Shown here: one piece after another, positions 26,028 through 34,652 of the stretch
Layout: each line of letters starts with the position of its first letter
How positions within the stretch are numbered: the first letter of the stretch is position 1
NCBI RefSeq assembly: GCF_000416235.1
Contig: NZ_ATLO01000049.1
Location: forward strand, 310,001-374,000
Source: Pseudomonas sp. CFII64
GTDB taxonomy: Bacteria > Pseudomonadota > Gammaproteobacteria > Pseudomonadales > Pseudomonadaceae
DNA length: 64,000 bases
Direction of reading: 5' to 3'
Made by a program: the position numbers and the translations under genes
Notes under the pieces: model-generated
Told to the model about the DNA's origin: nothing
Database searches by the model: none
Seen by the model: only the letters and a program-made list of their open reading frames with translations

Positions 26028-27296
26028 TTATAGCTGCACTTTCGCTTCCAACGGCGGCAACTTCGCCAGGCGCAATGCCACGGCCAGGGCCACCAGCAGC
26101 AGCGCGCCGATGAACAGGCCGATGCCGTTCCAGCCTGCGTAATGCCAGAACACCCCACCGCCGGTCCCGGCGACGCTCGATCCTACGTAATAACTGAACA
26201 GATACAGCGAAGACGCCTGACCCTTGGCGGTTATTGCGCGGCGGCCGATCCAGCTGCTGGCCACCGAGTGCGCGCCGAAGAAGCCGAAGGTGAACAGCAG
26301 CACACCGATAATCACCATCGGCAGCGGGGTGAACATGGTCAGGCTGACGCCGATCAGCATCATCACGATCACTGCCCATAACACTTGGCGACGGCCCAGC
26401 TTGTCGGCCAGCGAACCGATTTTCGCCGAGCTGTAGATCCCCGACAGGTACACCACCGAAAACAGCCCGACCACCGCCTGGCTCAAGTGATAAGGCTCGG
26501 CCAGCAAGCGATAGCCGATGTAGTTGAACAGGGTCACGAAGCTGCCCATCAGCAGGAAAGCTTCGATGAACAGCAGCGGTAGGCCAGCGTCGCGGAACTG
26601 CACGACGAAGCCTTCCAGCAGGCTGCGCGGATGCAGCGAGCGGGCGCGGAAGTTACGCGACTCCGGAAGAATCTTCCAGAACACTGCCGCTGCAATCAAC
26701 GCCAACCCGCCGACCACCATGATTGCCGCGTGCCAGCTGACGTAATCGATCAGTACGCCGGTAATCACCCGACCACTCATGCCGCCGATGGCATTGCCGC
26801 CGATATACAGGCCCATCGCCAGGCCAATGTGATTGGGGTGAATCTCTTCGCTGAGGTAGGTCATCGCCACCGCTGCCAGCCCGCTCAGGGACAAACCCAC
26901 CAGCGCCCGGGTAATCAGCACGCCTTCCCAGCTCGGCACCATGCCGCCGGCCAAGGTGAAGATCGCTGCGGAAAACAGTGACAACACCATCACTGGCTTG
27001 CGTCCGAGGCGGTCGGAAATCGGCCCGGTGATCAGCAGGCCCAGGGCGAGCATCGCCGTGGAAACCGAGAGAATCAAACTGCTCTGCGCGGCATTGATGG
27101 AAAACTCGCGGGACAACACCGGCATCATCGGTTGCACGCAATACAGCAGCGCGAAGGTCGCGAAACCGCCGGAGAACAAGGCCAGGACCGTGCGCATGAA
27201 CATCGGCGTGTCTTTTTCGATGTAGGTGTCGCCCAGCGGAACAGCCGCTTGCATGGGCGTGGACACAGTGTCGGATGGAGCAACAGCAGGATTCAC
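26028..27296 (-). CDS. MFS transporter, YnfM-like
   Basis: Twelve-span major facilitator of 422 residues, with a soluble N-terminal extension ending near YIEKDTPMFMRTV. The MFS loop motif is visible after span 2 (GPISDRLGRKPVMVLS) and again in the second half (KIGSLADKLGRRQVL). I prefer the GTG at 27296 because CCGAGG lies upstream and it gives the N-terminus NPAVAPSDTVS. An ATG at 27239 is possible. The product resembles the YnfM/inner-membrane drug-transport group; the substrate is not evident. It is divergent from a LysR gene that is its probable regulator. Confidence 0.85.
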   Translation of the reverse strand: MNPAVAPSDTVSTPMQAAVPLGDTYIEKDTPMFMRTVLALFSGGFATFALLYCVQPMMPVLSREFSINAAQSSLILSVSTAMLALGLLITGPISDRLGRKPVMVLSLFSAAIFTLAGGMVPSWEGVLITRALVGLSLSGLAAVAMTYLSEEIHPNHIGLAMGLYIGGNAIGGMSGRVITGVLIDYVSWHAAIMVVGGLALIAAAVFWKILPESRNFRARSLHPRSLLEGFVVQFRDAGLPLLFIEAFLLMGSFVTLFNYIGYRLLAEPYHLSQAVVGLFSVVYLSGIYSSAKIGSLADKLGRRQVLWAVIVMMLIGVSLTMFTPLPMVIIGVLLFTFGFFGAHSVASSWIGRRAITAKGQASSLYLFSYYVGSSVAGTGGGVFWHYAGWNGIGLFIGALLLVALAVALRLAKLPPLEAKVQL

Positions 27297-27413
27297 AATG
27301 GACCTCGGAGACGATTGGGCAGGCGATGACGAAAAAGAATATAGCCCGCTAATGATTCTTTCCAATATATTGTTCGACCTGTTTGATATCTAAAACGACC
27401 TAATGGAAGGCTC

Positions 27414-28304
27414 ATGGAATTACGCCATTTGCGCTACTTCATCGCCGTCGCCGAAGAGCTGCATTTCGGGCGCGCCGCGCAATTGCTGGGGATCTCACAA
27501 CCGCCGTTGAGCCAGCAGATTCAGGCGCTGGAGCAGGAACTGGGCGCGCGATTGTTTGACCGCACCAACCGGCGCGTCGAACTCAGCGAAGCGGGGCGTC
27601 TGTTCCTTGATGAAGCGCGTCTGGTGCTGGCACAAGTGGGCAAGGCCGCCGACGTGGCCCGGCGCGCGCAACTGGGTGAACTGGGTGAATTGAAGATCGG
27701 CTTTACCGCTTCGGCGCCGTTCACGTCGAGCATCCCGCAGGCGATCTTTGCGTTTCGTCAGGCGTTCCCGGCGGTGCATCTGGCATTGCAGGAAATGAGC
27801 AGCAAGGAAGTGGCGGCGGGGCTTGAGGATGAATCCATGCAGGTCGGCATTATGCGCCCGCTGCCGTTGCCCGAATCGCTGATTGCCGTCGAATTGCTGC
27901 GTGAACCCTTGGTGGCAATCATCCGCGCCGATCATCCTTTGGCCCAGGGCAGCGAAAACGGCCTGCATCTGGCGGAACTGGCCGCCGAGCCGTTTGTGTT
28001 CTTCCCGCGTTCCTATGGCAGCGGTTTATACGCCCAGTTACTCGATCTGGCGCGCGCCGCAGGGTTCAGCCCGCTGATCACCCAGGAAGCCGGCGAAGCC
28101 ATGACCATTATCGGCCTGGTCGCCGCAGGCCTGGGCGTCACCGTTCTGCCCGCTTCCTACCGCCGTATGCGCATCGAAGGCGTGGTCTATCGAACCCTGC
28201 TCGACCCAGCCGCCACCAGCGCGGTCTGGCTGGTGCAACGCAAGGACCAGCAATCGCCCATGGCCAAGGCGTTTGTGGAGCTGGTGACGCGCAACGCCGG
28301 ATGA
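27414..28304 (+). CDS. LysR-family transcriptional regulator
   Basis: DNA-binding regulator of 296 residues. The N-terminal winged helix is typical (MELRHLRYFIAVAEELHFGR, then ISQPPLSQQIQALEQELG), followed by an effector-binding periplasmic-protein-like domain. It is divergently arranged with the MFS gene, and the 117-base gap between them contains AT-rich sequence (CCAATATATTG at about 27363) suited to a LysR site. This suggests that it controls the transporter. The sequence is close to the BenM/CatR-like subgroup, but the effector cannot be named. Confidence 0.9.
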   Translation: MELRHLRYFIAVAEELHFGRAAQLLGISQPPLSQQIQALEQELGARLFDRTNRRVELSEAGRLFLDEARLVLAQVGKAADVARRAQLGELGELKIGFTASAPFTSSIPQAIFAFRQAFPAVHLALQEMSSKEVAAGLEDESMQVGIMRPLPLPESLIAVELLREPLVAIIRADHPLAQGSENGLHLAELAAEPFVFFPRSYGSGLYAQLLDLARAAGFSPLITQEAGEAMTIIGLVAAGLGVTVLPASYRRMRIEGVVYRTLLDPAATSAVWLVQRKDQQSPMAKAFVELVTRNAG

Positions 28305-28315
28305 TATCCGGATGC

Positions 28316-28358
28316 AAAAACGCCCCGAACTGAAACCAGTCCGGGGCGTTTTTTTTTT
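28316..28358. terminator. Bidirectional terminator between LysR gene and rhlE
   Basis: AAAAACGCCCCGAACT and AGTCCGGGGCGTTTTT form a 12-pair stem with one mismatch and an eight-base loop, with A and T runs on both sides. It serves the convergent LysR and helicase genes. Confidence 0.9.
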
Positions 28359-28369
28359 GCCGGTTTTGC

Positions 28370-30283
28370 TTAACCTTCGCGGTTGCGCGTCAGCAAGGCC
28401 GGTTTTTCACCGCGTGGGCGGCTTGGCAATTGATCGAGTTGTTCCGCGGACGGGAACCGATCGCTTTTCGACTCTTTGTGCATGATCTTCGGTGCTGGCT
28501 GGCCATCGCGAGGGCCCTGGACTGCAGGTTCCTGACGGGCTGGCTGGTCATCACGCGCCGGACGACGGTTGCGCGGCTGCTCCTCGCGACGGGCCTGGCC
28601 GTCACGGGGTGCGCCACTGCGTGGGCCATTGCGCTTGGCCGGCGGAGTGCCGGTGCTTGCGCCAGCGCCGGTACGCGGACCACTTGGGCGTGGGCCACGC
28701 GCGGCAGGTGCTGCGCCGGTTGTAGTTGCAGCCGGAGCGGACGCCGGAGCGCCGGGACGACGACCGCGACCCTGGTTTTTGCCCTGGTACGGACTGACGT
28801 AGTCAGCGCGGTTGCCGAAGTTATCCACTTCGTCATCCAGGAACTCATCCGGAGCGCGATTGGCCGACTGCGGCTGGGCTGCGCGGGGCGTGGACGGCTG
28901 ACGCTGTTCACGGGCCGGGCCAGCTTCGCGAGGCTTTTGCTCACGCGGCTGACGAGCCGGACGTTCGCCGGGAGTCGCCGTTGCCGACTTTTCCTTGCCC
29001 TTGTCCTTGCCTTTATCCTTGCGACCGCTGCCACCGCCACCACCGTTCGGCCCATCACCACGCGGACCGCGCGGATTGCGTGGGTTACGCACGTCCGGAC
29101 GCTCGCGAACTTCAGGCTTTTCGGCTTCGACCGCAGTGATGTCAAAACCCATCAGATCGCCGTCGGCAAGTTTCTGCCGGGTCATGCGCTCGATGCTTTT
29201 CAGCAGTTTTTCTTCGTCCGGGGCAACCAGCGAGATCGCTTCGCCGCTGCGGCCTGCACGGCCAGTCCGGCCGATACGGTGCACGTAGTCTTCGTCGACG
29301 TTAGGCAGCTCGAAGTTGACCACGTGGGGCAACTGGTCGATATCCAGGCCACGCGCGGCGATATCGGTGGCAACCATGATGCGCACGTCGCCAGCCTTGA
29401 AGTCAGCCAAGGCTTTGGTCCGGGCGTTCTGGCTCTTGTTACCGTGGATCGCCACAGCGCTGAGGCCGTGTTTGTCCAGGTATTCGGCCAGACGGTTGGC
29501 GCCGTGCTTGGTGCGGGTGAAGACCAGCACCTGTTCCCAGGCGCCAGCGGTGATCAAGTGCGCGAGCAGCGAACGCTTGTGGTTCGACGCCAGACGGAAC
29601 ACCCGTTGCTCGATACGCTCGACCGTGGTGTTCGGCGGCGTGACTTCGATGCGCTCGGGGTTATGCAACAGCTTGCCGGCCAAGGCCGTGATGTCGTTGG
29701 AGAACGTTGCCGAGAACAGCAGGTTCTGACGCTTGGCAGGCAGGCGCGCGAGGACTTTCTTCACGTCGTGGACGAAGCCCATGTCGAGCATCCGGTCGGC
29801 TTCATCGAGCACGAGGATTTCAACGTGGGACAGATCGACACTGCCGGAGCCTGCCAGATCGAGCAGACGGCCAGGGCAGGCCACCAGCACATCAACGCCT
29901 CGGGCCATGGCCTGAATCTGCGGATTGGTGCCGACGCCGCCAAAGATGCAGGCGCTGACGAACTTCAAGTCGCGGGCGTAGACCTTGAAGCTGTCATGCA
30001 CCTGGGCGGCGAGTTCGCGAGTAGGGGTCAGGACCAGTACGCGCGGTTGGCGCGGGCCGTGACGCTGGGATTTGTCCGGATGACCACCGGGAAACAGCCG
30101 CTCCAGAATCGGAAGGGCGAAACCGCCGGTTTTACCAGTACCTGTCTGAGCCGCGACCATCAGGTCACGACCTTGCAACACGGCGGGAATTGCCCGCTGT
30201 TGCACCGGAGTAGGCTCGGTGTAGCCCGCTGCCTCGATGGCGCGGACTAAAGCCTCGGAGAGACCGAGGGAAGCAAAGGACAT
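28370..30283 (-). CDS. rhlE: DEAD-box RNA helicase, RhlE type
   Basis: ATP-dependent RNA helicase for ribosome assembly and RNA turnover. The 637-residue product has the Q motif (SFASLGLSEALVRAIEAAGY...TPVQ), Walker A AAQTGTGKT, DEAD in VLDEADRMLDMGF, SATFS, and the C-lobe HRIGRTGRAG. The core ends near residue 385 and is followed by about 240 residues of Arg/Gly/Pro/Lys-rich, probably disordered tail with RG-type repeats. RhlE proteins of other species have shorter tails. Start ATG with CAGGA upstream. It stands alone behind a long leader. Confidence 0.92.
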   Translation of the reverse strand: MSFASLGLSEALVRAIEAAGYTEPTPVQQRAIPAVLQGRDLMVAAQTGTGKTGGFALPILERLFPGGHPDKSQRHGPRQPRVLVLTPTRELAAQVHDSFKVYARDLKFVSACIFGGVGTNPQIQAMARGVDVLVACPGRLLDLAGSGSVDLSHVEILVLDEADRMLDMGFVHDVKKVLARLPAKRQNLLFSATFSNDITALAGKLLHNPERIEVTPPNTTVERIEQRVFRLASNHKRSLLAHLITAGAWEQVLVFTRTKHGANRLAEYLDKHGLSAVAIHGNKSQNARTKALADFKAGDVRIMVATDIAARGLDIDQLPHVVNFELPNVDEDYVHRIGRTGRAGRSGEAISLVAPDEEKLLKSIERMTRQKLADGDLMGFDITAVEAEKPEVRERPDVRNPRNPRGPRGDGPNGGGGGSGRKDKGKDKGKEKSATATPGERPARQPREQKPREAGPAREQRQPSTPRAAQPQSANRAPDEFLDDEVDNFGNRADYVSPYQGKNQGRGRRPGAPASAPAATTTGAAPAARGPRPSGPRTGAGASTGTPPAKRNGPRSGAPRDGQARREEQPRNRRPARDDQPARQEPAVQGPRDGQPAPKIMHKESKSDRFPSAEQLDQLPSRPRGEKPALLTRNREG

Positions 30284-30653
30284 GAGTAATCCTGTTCTGG
30301 TTAGAGCTTTAGCTCAAAGGGATGATCTTGCCTGGCGCGAATGGCGGTCCGGACTGAACAGAAATTGTCTGTGCGCCGATCGGGCTGGGTTGCCTGATCG
30401 CCGCTCGGTGACGTTTCGTTCGAATCCTGGAAGACGCAATCCCGTCCGGTCCTGCTGGTCTTTAGTACATCTCGTGACATGGGCGCGGGAAAAAGAAGTG
30501 CGCTGCTGACGTGATCGAGGTGCCTTCTGCGAGACCGAGCATCCGGGCGTAAGCCTGGCGGGAACGCGGAGTATAACAGAGCAATCGCCCCGCGCCGCGT
30601 TCCTGCTGCTCAACGGTGTCAGAGCCGCGTTTCAGCGCGACTCCGGACAGGAC
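30284..30653 (-). other. 370-base leader of rhlE with extended -10 promoter
   Basis: No convincing gene is visible. On the minus strand TGTTATACT is an extended -10 (TATACT at 30575-30570), which would place the start of transcription near 30563 and give an rhlE leader of about 280 bases. The -35 region is GC-rich and poor. Long leaders are common for cold-responsive helicase and cold-shock genes. The leader contains no riboswitch that I recognise. Confidence 0.45.
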
Positions 30654-31739
30654 TCAGCCGGCTTTGCGTTGCAGCAAATGCTCGTAGATGGCCCGACGCC
30701 GGCGCCCCAGAATCTGCCGCACCACCCAATGATCCAGCCAGTGTTCCAGCTGATGCGGTTCAAGGGGCTGATTCAGGCGTTGCTCGGCGTTGTCCTGGGC
30801 TTTTTCCCACCACACAGTCGCGCAGGCGCGGTCGAATTCATTGCTGTGCCGACAGCAACCGTAAAGGATTTCCCGCACGAACTGCCGCTGATGGGCCGGC
30901 ACGCCCAGGGTTGCGCCCTTGTACAGCATGCGTTGCCAGGTTGGCGGTCGCGGCAGGCGCGTGGTCACCTGTTGAGTGTCATCCAGCGCGTGTTCGCTGG
31001 TCGGATCGTCGCCATGCTTGCACAACCAGGCGCGGACCTTGGCCCGAAACAGCTGCTTGCGGCTCCAGTAATGATGAATCAGGTCGGGGCACTGACTGAC
31101 GTTTTTGCTGCGATACGCCGCCACGCCGAGACAGAACTCTTCAAGGGTGTACGCACCTTTTGCCAGCGGATACAGCTCGTCCATCAGCGCAATCGACTGG
31201 TCCAGCACATCTGCATCCTGACGTTCCAGGCCGATGACGCCGGAGTTGATCAGCGGCATGTCGTCATCCGCCAGCCCGCGTGCCTTGAGGATCGGTGCGA
31301 GTTTGGTGTACAGCTCGGATTCCTGATACATGCCGTAGCGCAGGTTGAACGCATTACAGAGAAGCGTGCCGGGTTTGACCCGTTCGAACAGCTCCAGCGG
31401 CGAGCCGTGGAAGAACGTATCGGTATCGATCAGCAAGGCACGCTCGCATTCCTCCAGCACCGTGCGCAATGCGACGTGTTTGGTGCGGAAGTGATAACCG
31501 TGCGGGGCGCTCCAGGCTTTACGGGTCTGTTCGTCCAGCGTTCGCACGCGGACCGGCAGATGCTCGTAAGGCTTGGGGTTGTCGCTGAAGACTTGAATGT
31601 CGAGGGCTTGATCGGGCGTCTTGCGCATCCCGGCCAGGGCGCTGGCGATGCTGAAGACAGCTTCCTGATGATAGGTCGGGGCGCCGAAGACCAGATAGAC
31701 AAGTTGGGGGGTCGAAGTGAATGTATTGCGTGAAGTCAA
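30654..31739 (-). CDS. GT8-like nucleotide-sugar transferase family protein
   Basis: Protein of 361 residues without signal peptide or obvious membrane span. The first 200 residues look like a GT-A fold: LVYLVFGAPTYHQEAVFSIA at the start, a DxD-type metal motif in LLIDTDTFFHGSP (about residue 100), and INSGVIGLERQD, as in GT8 and related families. The C-terminal third is basic and helical (RQILGRRRRAIYEHLL). The start codon is TTG with a weak ribosome site, so the true N-terminus is uncertain. The sugar donor and acceptor are unknown. It stands alone downstream of metF. Confidence 0.6.
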   Translation of the reverse strand: MTSRNTFTSTPQLVYLVFGAPTYHQEAVFSIASALAGMRKTPDQALDIQVFSDNPKPYEHLPVRVRTLDEQTRKAWSAPHGYHFRTKHVALRTVLEECERALLIDTDTFFHGSPLELFERVKPGTLLCNAFNLRYGMYQESELYTKLAPILKARGLADDDMPLINSGVIGLERQDADVLDQSIALMDELYPLAKGAYTLEEFCLGVAAYRSKNVSQCPDLIHHYWSRKQLFRAKVRAWLCKHGDDPTSEHALDDTQQVTTRLPRPPTWQRMLYKGATLGVPAHQRQFVREILYGCCRHSNEFDRACATVWWEKAQDNAEQRLNQPLEPHQLEHWLDHWVVRQILGRRRRAIYEHLLQRKAG

Positions 31740-31846
31740 AAATCTACACCGTTATCAGGGCAATGGCAGGTCTTCGGGTGAAGAAAACCTACCAGATGAA
31801 CATTGCCCGAATGTGACAGACCCGCTTCTACAAATAAACCCCGCGT

Positions 31847-32692
31847 TTATCGCGGCAGCTTGAGGTTATTCCAGATGGCAAGGCTAGGATCCGCCTGGTT
31901 CAAGGTGTAGAAGTGCAAACCGGGTGCGCCGCCTTGTAACAGCTGCTCACACATCTGTGTGATGACCTGCTCGCCGAACGCCTGAATGCTCTGCACGTCG
32001 TCGCCGTAGGCTTCCAGTTGCTTGCGGATCCAGCGGGGGATTTCCGCACCGCAGGCATCGGAAAAACGCGCCAGCTTGCTGTAATTGGTGATCGGCATGA
32101 TGCCCGGCACGATCGGGATGTTTACGCCCAGCTTGCGCACCCGCTCGACGAAGTAGAAATAACTGTCGGCGTTGAAGAAATACTGGGTGATCGCACTGTC
32201 GGCACCGGCCTGGGCCTTATGCACGAAGTTTTTGATGTCGTCTTCGAAATTGCGCGCTTGCGGGTGCATTTCCGGGTAAGCGGCGACTTCGATATGGAAG
32301 TGGCTACCGGTTTCTTCGCGAATGAACGACACCAGGTCGCTGGCATAACGCAGCTCACCGCTGGCCATGCCCATGCCGGAAGGCAGGTCACCGCGCAGGG
32401 CAACGATGCGCTTGATCCCGGCTTCCTTGTATTGGGTCAGCAGGGCGCGCAGATCGGCCTTGCTGTCGCCAACGCAGGACAAATGCGGGGCCGCGGGAAT
32501 CTTAACTTCGCTCTCCAGCTGCAGCACGGTATTGATCGTGCGATCGCGGGTCGAGCCACCGGCACCGTAGGTGCAGGAGAAAAAATCGGGGGTGTAGCTG
32601 GCTAGCTGACGAGCAACATTCAGCAGCTTTTCATGGCCAGCATCGGTCTTCGTCGGGAAGAATTCGAAGCTGTAGCGACGGTCGAGGGACAT
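31847..32692 (-). CDS. metF: 5,10-Methylenetetrahydrofolate reductase
   Basis: FAD-dependent reductase that supplies 5-methyl-THF for methionine synthesis, 281 residues. The N-terminal catalytic signature SFEFFPTKTDAG is intact, followed by TYGAGGSTRD and RGDLPSGMG (folate and FAD contacts) and PGIMPITNYSKLARFSDACG. I chose the ATG at 32692 because family members start MSLDRRYSFEFFP. An ATG five codons upstream exists. It follows ahcY across a 172-base gap with a REPIN and may share the riboswitch-controlled transcript. Confidence 0.95.
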   Translation of the reverse strand: MSLDRRYSFEFFPTKTDAGHEKLLNVARQLASYTPDFFSCTYGAGGSTRDRTINTVLQLESEVKIPAAPHLSCVGDSKADLRALLTQYKEAGIKRIVALRGDLPSGMGMASGELRYASDLVSFIREETGSHFHIEVAAYPEMHPQARNFEDDIKNFVHKAQAGADSAITQYFFNADSYFYFVERVRKLGVNIPIVPGIMPITNYSKLARFSDACGAEIPRWIRKQLEAYGDDVQSIQAFGEQVITQMCEQLLQGGAPGLHFYTLNQADPSLAIWNNLKLPR

Positions 32693-32703
32693 GGACGCCG
32701 ATC

Positions 32704-32840
32704 TCATTGTAGGAGCGAACTTGTTCGCGATAAGGTCGGAACGACCTTCAGGTACTGAAGATCACCGGAGTGTCAGCCACTGCCGGTGAAGCTGGTTGCG
32801 ACCGCTGCGCGCTCGATCGCGGACAAGTCCGCTCCTACCG
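32704..32840. repeat. REPIN between ahcY and metF (type GAACTTGTTC)
   Basis: TGTAGGAGCGAACTTGTTCG with CGATAAG on one side faces CGCGGACAAGTCCGCTCCTA on the other, about 100 bases apart. This is the common fluorescent-pseudomonad REP with core GAACTTGTTC. It lies inside the ahcY-metF unit and could alter the ratio of the two messages. Confidence 0.85.
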
Positions 32841-32864
32841 GAGAAGCGGACGTGTCTTGCTCAA

Positions 32865-34289
32865 TCAGTAGCGATAAGCGTGCGGCTTGAACGGACCTTC
32901 GACAGTCACGCCGATGTAGTCGGCCTGGGTCTTGGTCAGTTGAGTCACGACGCCGCCGAAACCGCGAACCATTTCCAGGGCCACTTCTTCGTCGAGTTTC
33001 TTCGGCAGTACTTCAACGGTCAGGCGCTCGGCTTTCTGGGCTGGCGACAGATCGGCGTATTTCTGACCGAACAGGAAGATTTGCGCCAGAACCTGGTTGG
33101 CAAACGAACCGTCCATGATGCGGCTTGGGTGACCTGTGGCGTTGCCCAGGTTTACCAGACGGCCTTCGGCCAGCAGAATCAGGTAGTCGTCGTTCTGTGG
33201 ATCGAAAGCGCCAGCGCCGGTGCGGTGAATCTTGTGCACCTGCGGCTTCACTTCTTCCCATGCCCAGTTCTTGCGCATGAAAGCGGTGTCGATTTCGTTG
33301 TCGAAGTGACCGATGTTGCACACTACCGCGCGTTTTTTCAGCGCCTTGAGCATGTTCGAATCACAAACGTTGACGTTACCGGTGGTGGTCACGATCAGGT
33401 CGATCTTGCCCAGCAGCGCTTTGTCGATGCTTGCTTCGCTGCCATCGTTGATGCCGTCGATGAACGGCGAAACCAGTTCGAAACCGTCCATGCACGCTTG
33501 CATGGCGCAGATTGGATCGACTTCGGAAACCTTGACGATCATGCCTTCCTGACGCAGCGACTGAGCCGAGCCCTTGCCCACGTCACCGTAGCCGATTACC
33601 AGAGCCTGCTTGCCGGACAGCAAGTGGTCGGTGCCGCGCTTGATGGCGTCGTTCAGGCTGTGACGGCAGCCGTATTTGTTGTCGTTCTTGCTCTTGGTCA
33701 CCGAGTCATTGACGTTGATGGCCGGGATTTTCAGCTCGCCCTTGGCCAGCATGTCCAGCAGGCGGTGAACGCCGGTGGTGGTCTCTTCGGTCACGCCGTG
33801 GACGCGGTCCAGGATCGCCGGGTATTTCTTGTGCAGCAGCTCGGTCAGGTCGCCGCCGTCGTCGAGGATCATGTTGGCATCCCAAGGCGCGCCATCTTTC
33901 AGGATGGTTTGCTCAAGGCACCACTCGTATTCTTCTTCGGTTTCGCCTTTCCAGGCATAAACCGCGATACCGGCAGCAGCGATGGCCGCAGCAGCCTGGT
34001 CCTGAGTAGAGAAAATGTTGCACGACGACCAGCGAACTTCGGCACCCAGGGCAACCAGGGTTTCGATCAGCACGGCAGTCTGGATGGTCATGTGGATGCA
34101 GCCGAGAATCTTCGCGCCCTTGAGCGGTTGTTCGCCAGCGTATTTGCGGCGCAGACCCATCAGGGCAGGCATTTCGGATTCAGCGATGATGGTTTCGCGA
34201 CGGCCCCAGGCAGCCAGGGACATGTCGGCGACTTTATAGTCGGAAAAATCTGCGGGCGTGTTTTCTGTAGGCGTAAGTCCAGCACTCAT
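32865..34289 (-). CDS. ahcY: S-adenosylhomocysteine hydrolase
   Basis: NAD-dependent enzyme that splits SAH to adenosine and homocysteine, removing the product inhibitor of methyltransferases. It has 474 residues. Landmarks are GCIHMTIQTAVLIETLVALG, the NAD-binding GYGDVGKGSAQSL and CNIGHFDNEID, and the C-terminal PFKPHAYRY with the lysine and tyrosine that reach the neighbouring subunit. The internal extension near residues 160-200 is the usual bacterial/plant insert. The ATG at 34289 has GGAG upstream. The leader carries an SAH riboswitch. Confidence 0.97.
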   Translation of the reverse strand: MSAGLTPTENTPADFSDYKVADMSLAAWGRRETIIAESEMPALMGLRRKYAGEQPLKGAKILGCIHMTIQTAVLIETLVALGAEVRWSSCNIFSTQDQAAAAIAAAGIAVYAWKGETEEEYEWCLEQTILKDGAPWDANMILDDGGDLTELLHKKYPAILDRVHGVTEETTTGVHRLLDMLAKGELKIPAINVNDSVTKSKNDNKYGCRHSLNDAIKRGTDHLLSGKQALVIGYGDVGKGSAQSLRQEGMIVKVSEVDPICAMQACMDGFELVSPFIDGINDGSEASIDKALLGKIDLIVTTTGNVNVCDSNMLKALKKRAVVCNIGHFDNEIDTAFMRKNWAWEEVKPQVHKIHRTGAGAFDPQNDDYLILLAEGRLVNLGNATGHPSRIMDGSFANQVLAQIFLFGQKYADLSPAQKAERLTVEVLPKKLDEEVALEMVRGFGGVVTQLTKTQADYIGVTVEGPFKPHAYRY

Positions 34290-34317
34290 TGAGAGTCTCC
34301 ATTCGTAGTGTGCGAAT

Positions 34318-34411
34318 GGGCGCCGTTGTGCGTTTAAGGCCCGACGGAACAATCCGGTCGAACAACGCCCCATCCGAGCCTGACAGGAAAACCTGCTGCA
34401 GCGCCCCTCGG
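34318..34411 (-). promoter_or_regulatory. SAH riboswitch (ahcY leader)
   Basis: Read on the minus strand, the leader contains CCGAGGGGCGCTGCAGCAGG, then TGTCAGGCTCGG and, nearer the gene, ACAACGGCGCCC. These are the conserved blocks of the SAH-sensing riboswitch class: the outer CCGAG/CTCGG helix, the GGGCGCTGC strand, and the 3' strand GGCGCCC that can pair back to GGGGCGC. The aptamer ends 28 bases before the ahcY start. A hairpin CATTCG/CGAATG at 34300-34318 lies between it and the ribosome site GGAG. In the known class SAH binding raises expression, which fits ahcY. Recognised by eye, without a covariance-model search. Confidence 0.88.
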
Positions 34412-34652
34412 ACAGGTGGCGGGAAAACGGTATCAAGGGTAGATGACCGTTGTGAAGCGGTGGGCATTATAGCGGCGCTGGCGAATCTTCCCAAGGTTTT
34501 CTATCGGTTTGCAGCCACGTCTGGTCGCTCGTGCTTTTTTTTGCGAAAAATATTCTTCTACCGCAATCCGCTTTCGATCACTTTTACAGTGTGGCTACCA
34601 ATCAAGCGTCCGGCCCGCCTCGATAAGCGGGCTTGAAGAATGGAGTCACGCA

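Noticed and set aside
28430..30250. Open frame of 606 codons opposite rhlE
   Set aside because: Antisense shadow over the helicase and its repetitive RG-rich tail.
30314..30613. 99-codon minus-strand frame in the rhlE leader
   Set aside because: It overlaps the promoter-like sequence, has Arg/Ser-rich random composition and lacks a ribosome site.
32796..34292. Open frame of 498 codons opposite ahcY
   Set aside because: Antisense to a complete SAH hydrolase with conserved motifs.
34509..34652. Upstream extension of the ExoU-like protein by 48 codons
   Set aside because: No ribosome site at 34509, AT-rich leader-like DNA and no resemblance to the ExoU N-terminus. The ATG at 34653 has GGAGT.
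34420..34652. ExsA or HrpL box upstream of the ExoU-like gene
   Set aside because: I looked for GGAACC-N16-CCAC and for the A-rich ExsA pattern and found no convincing match.
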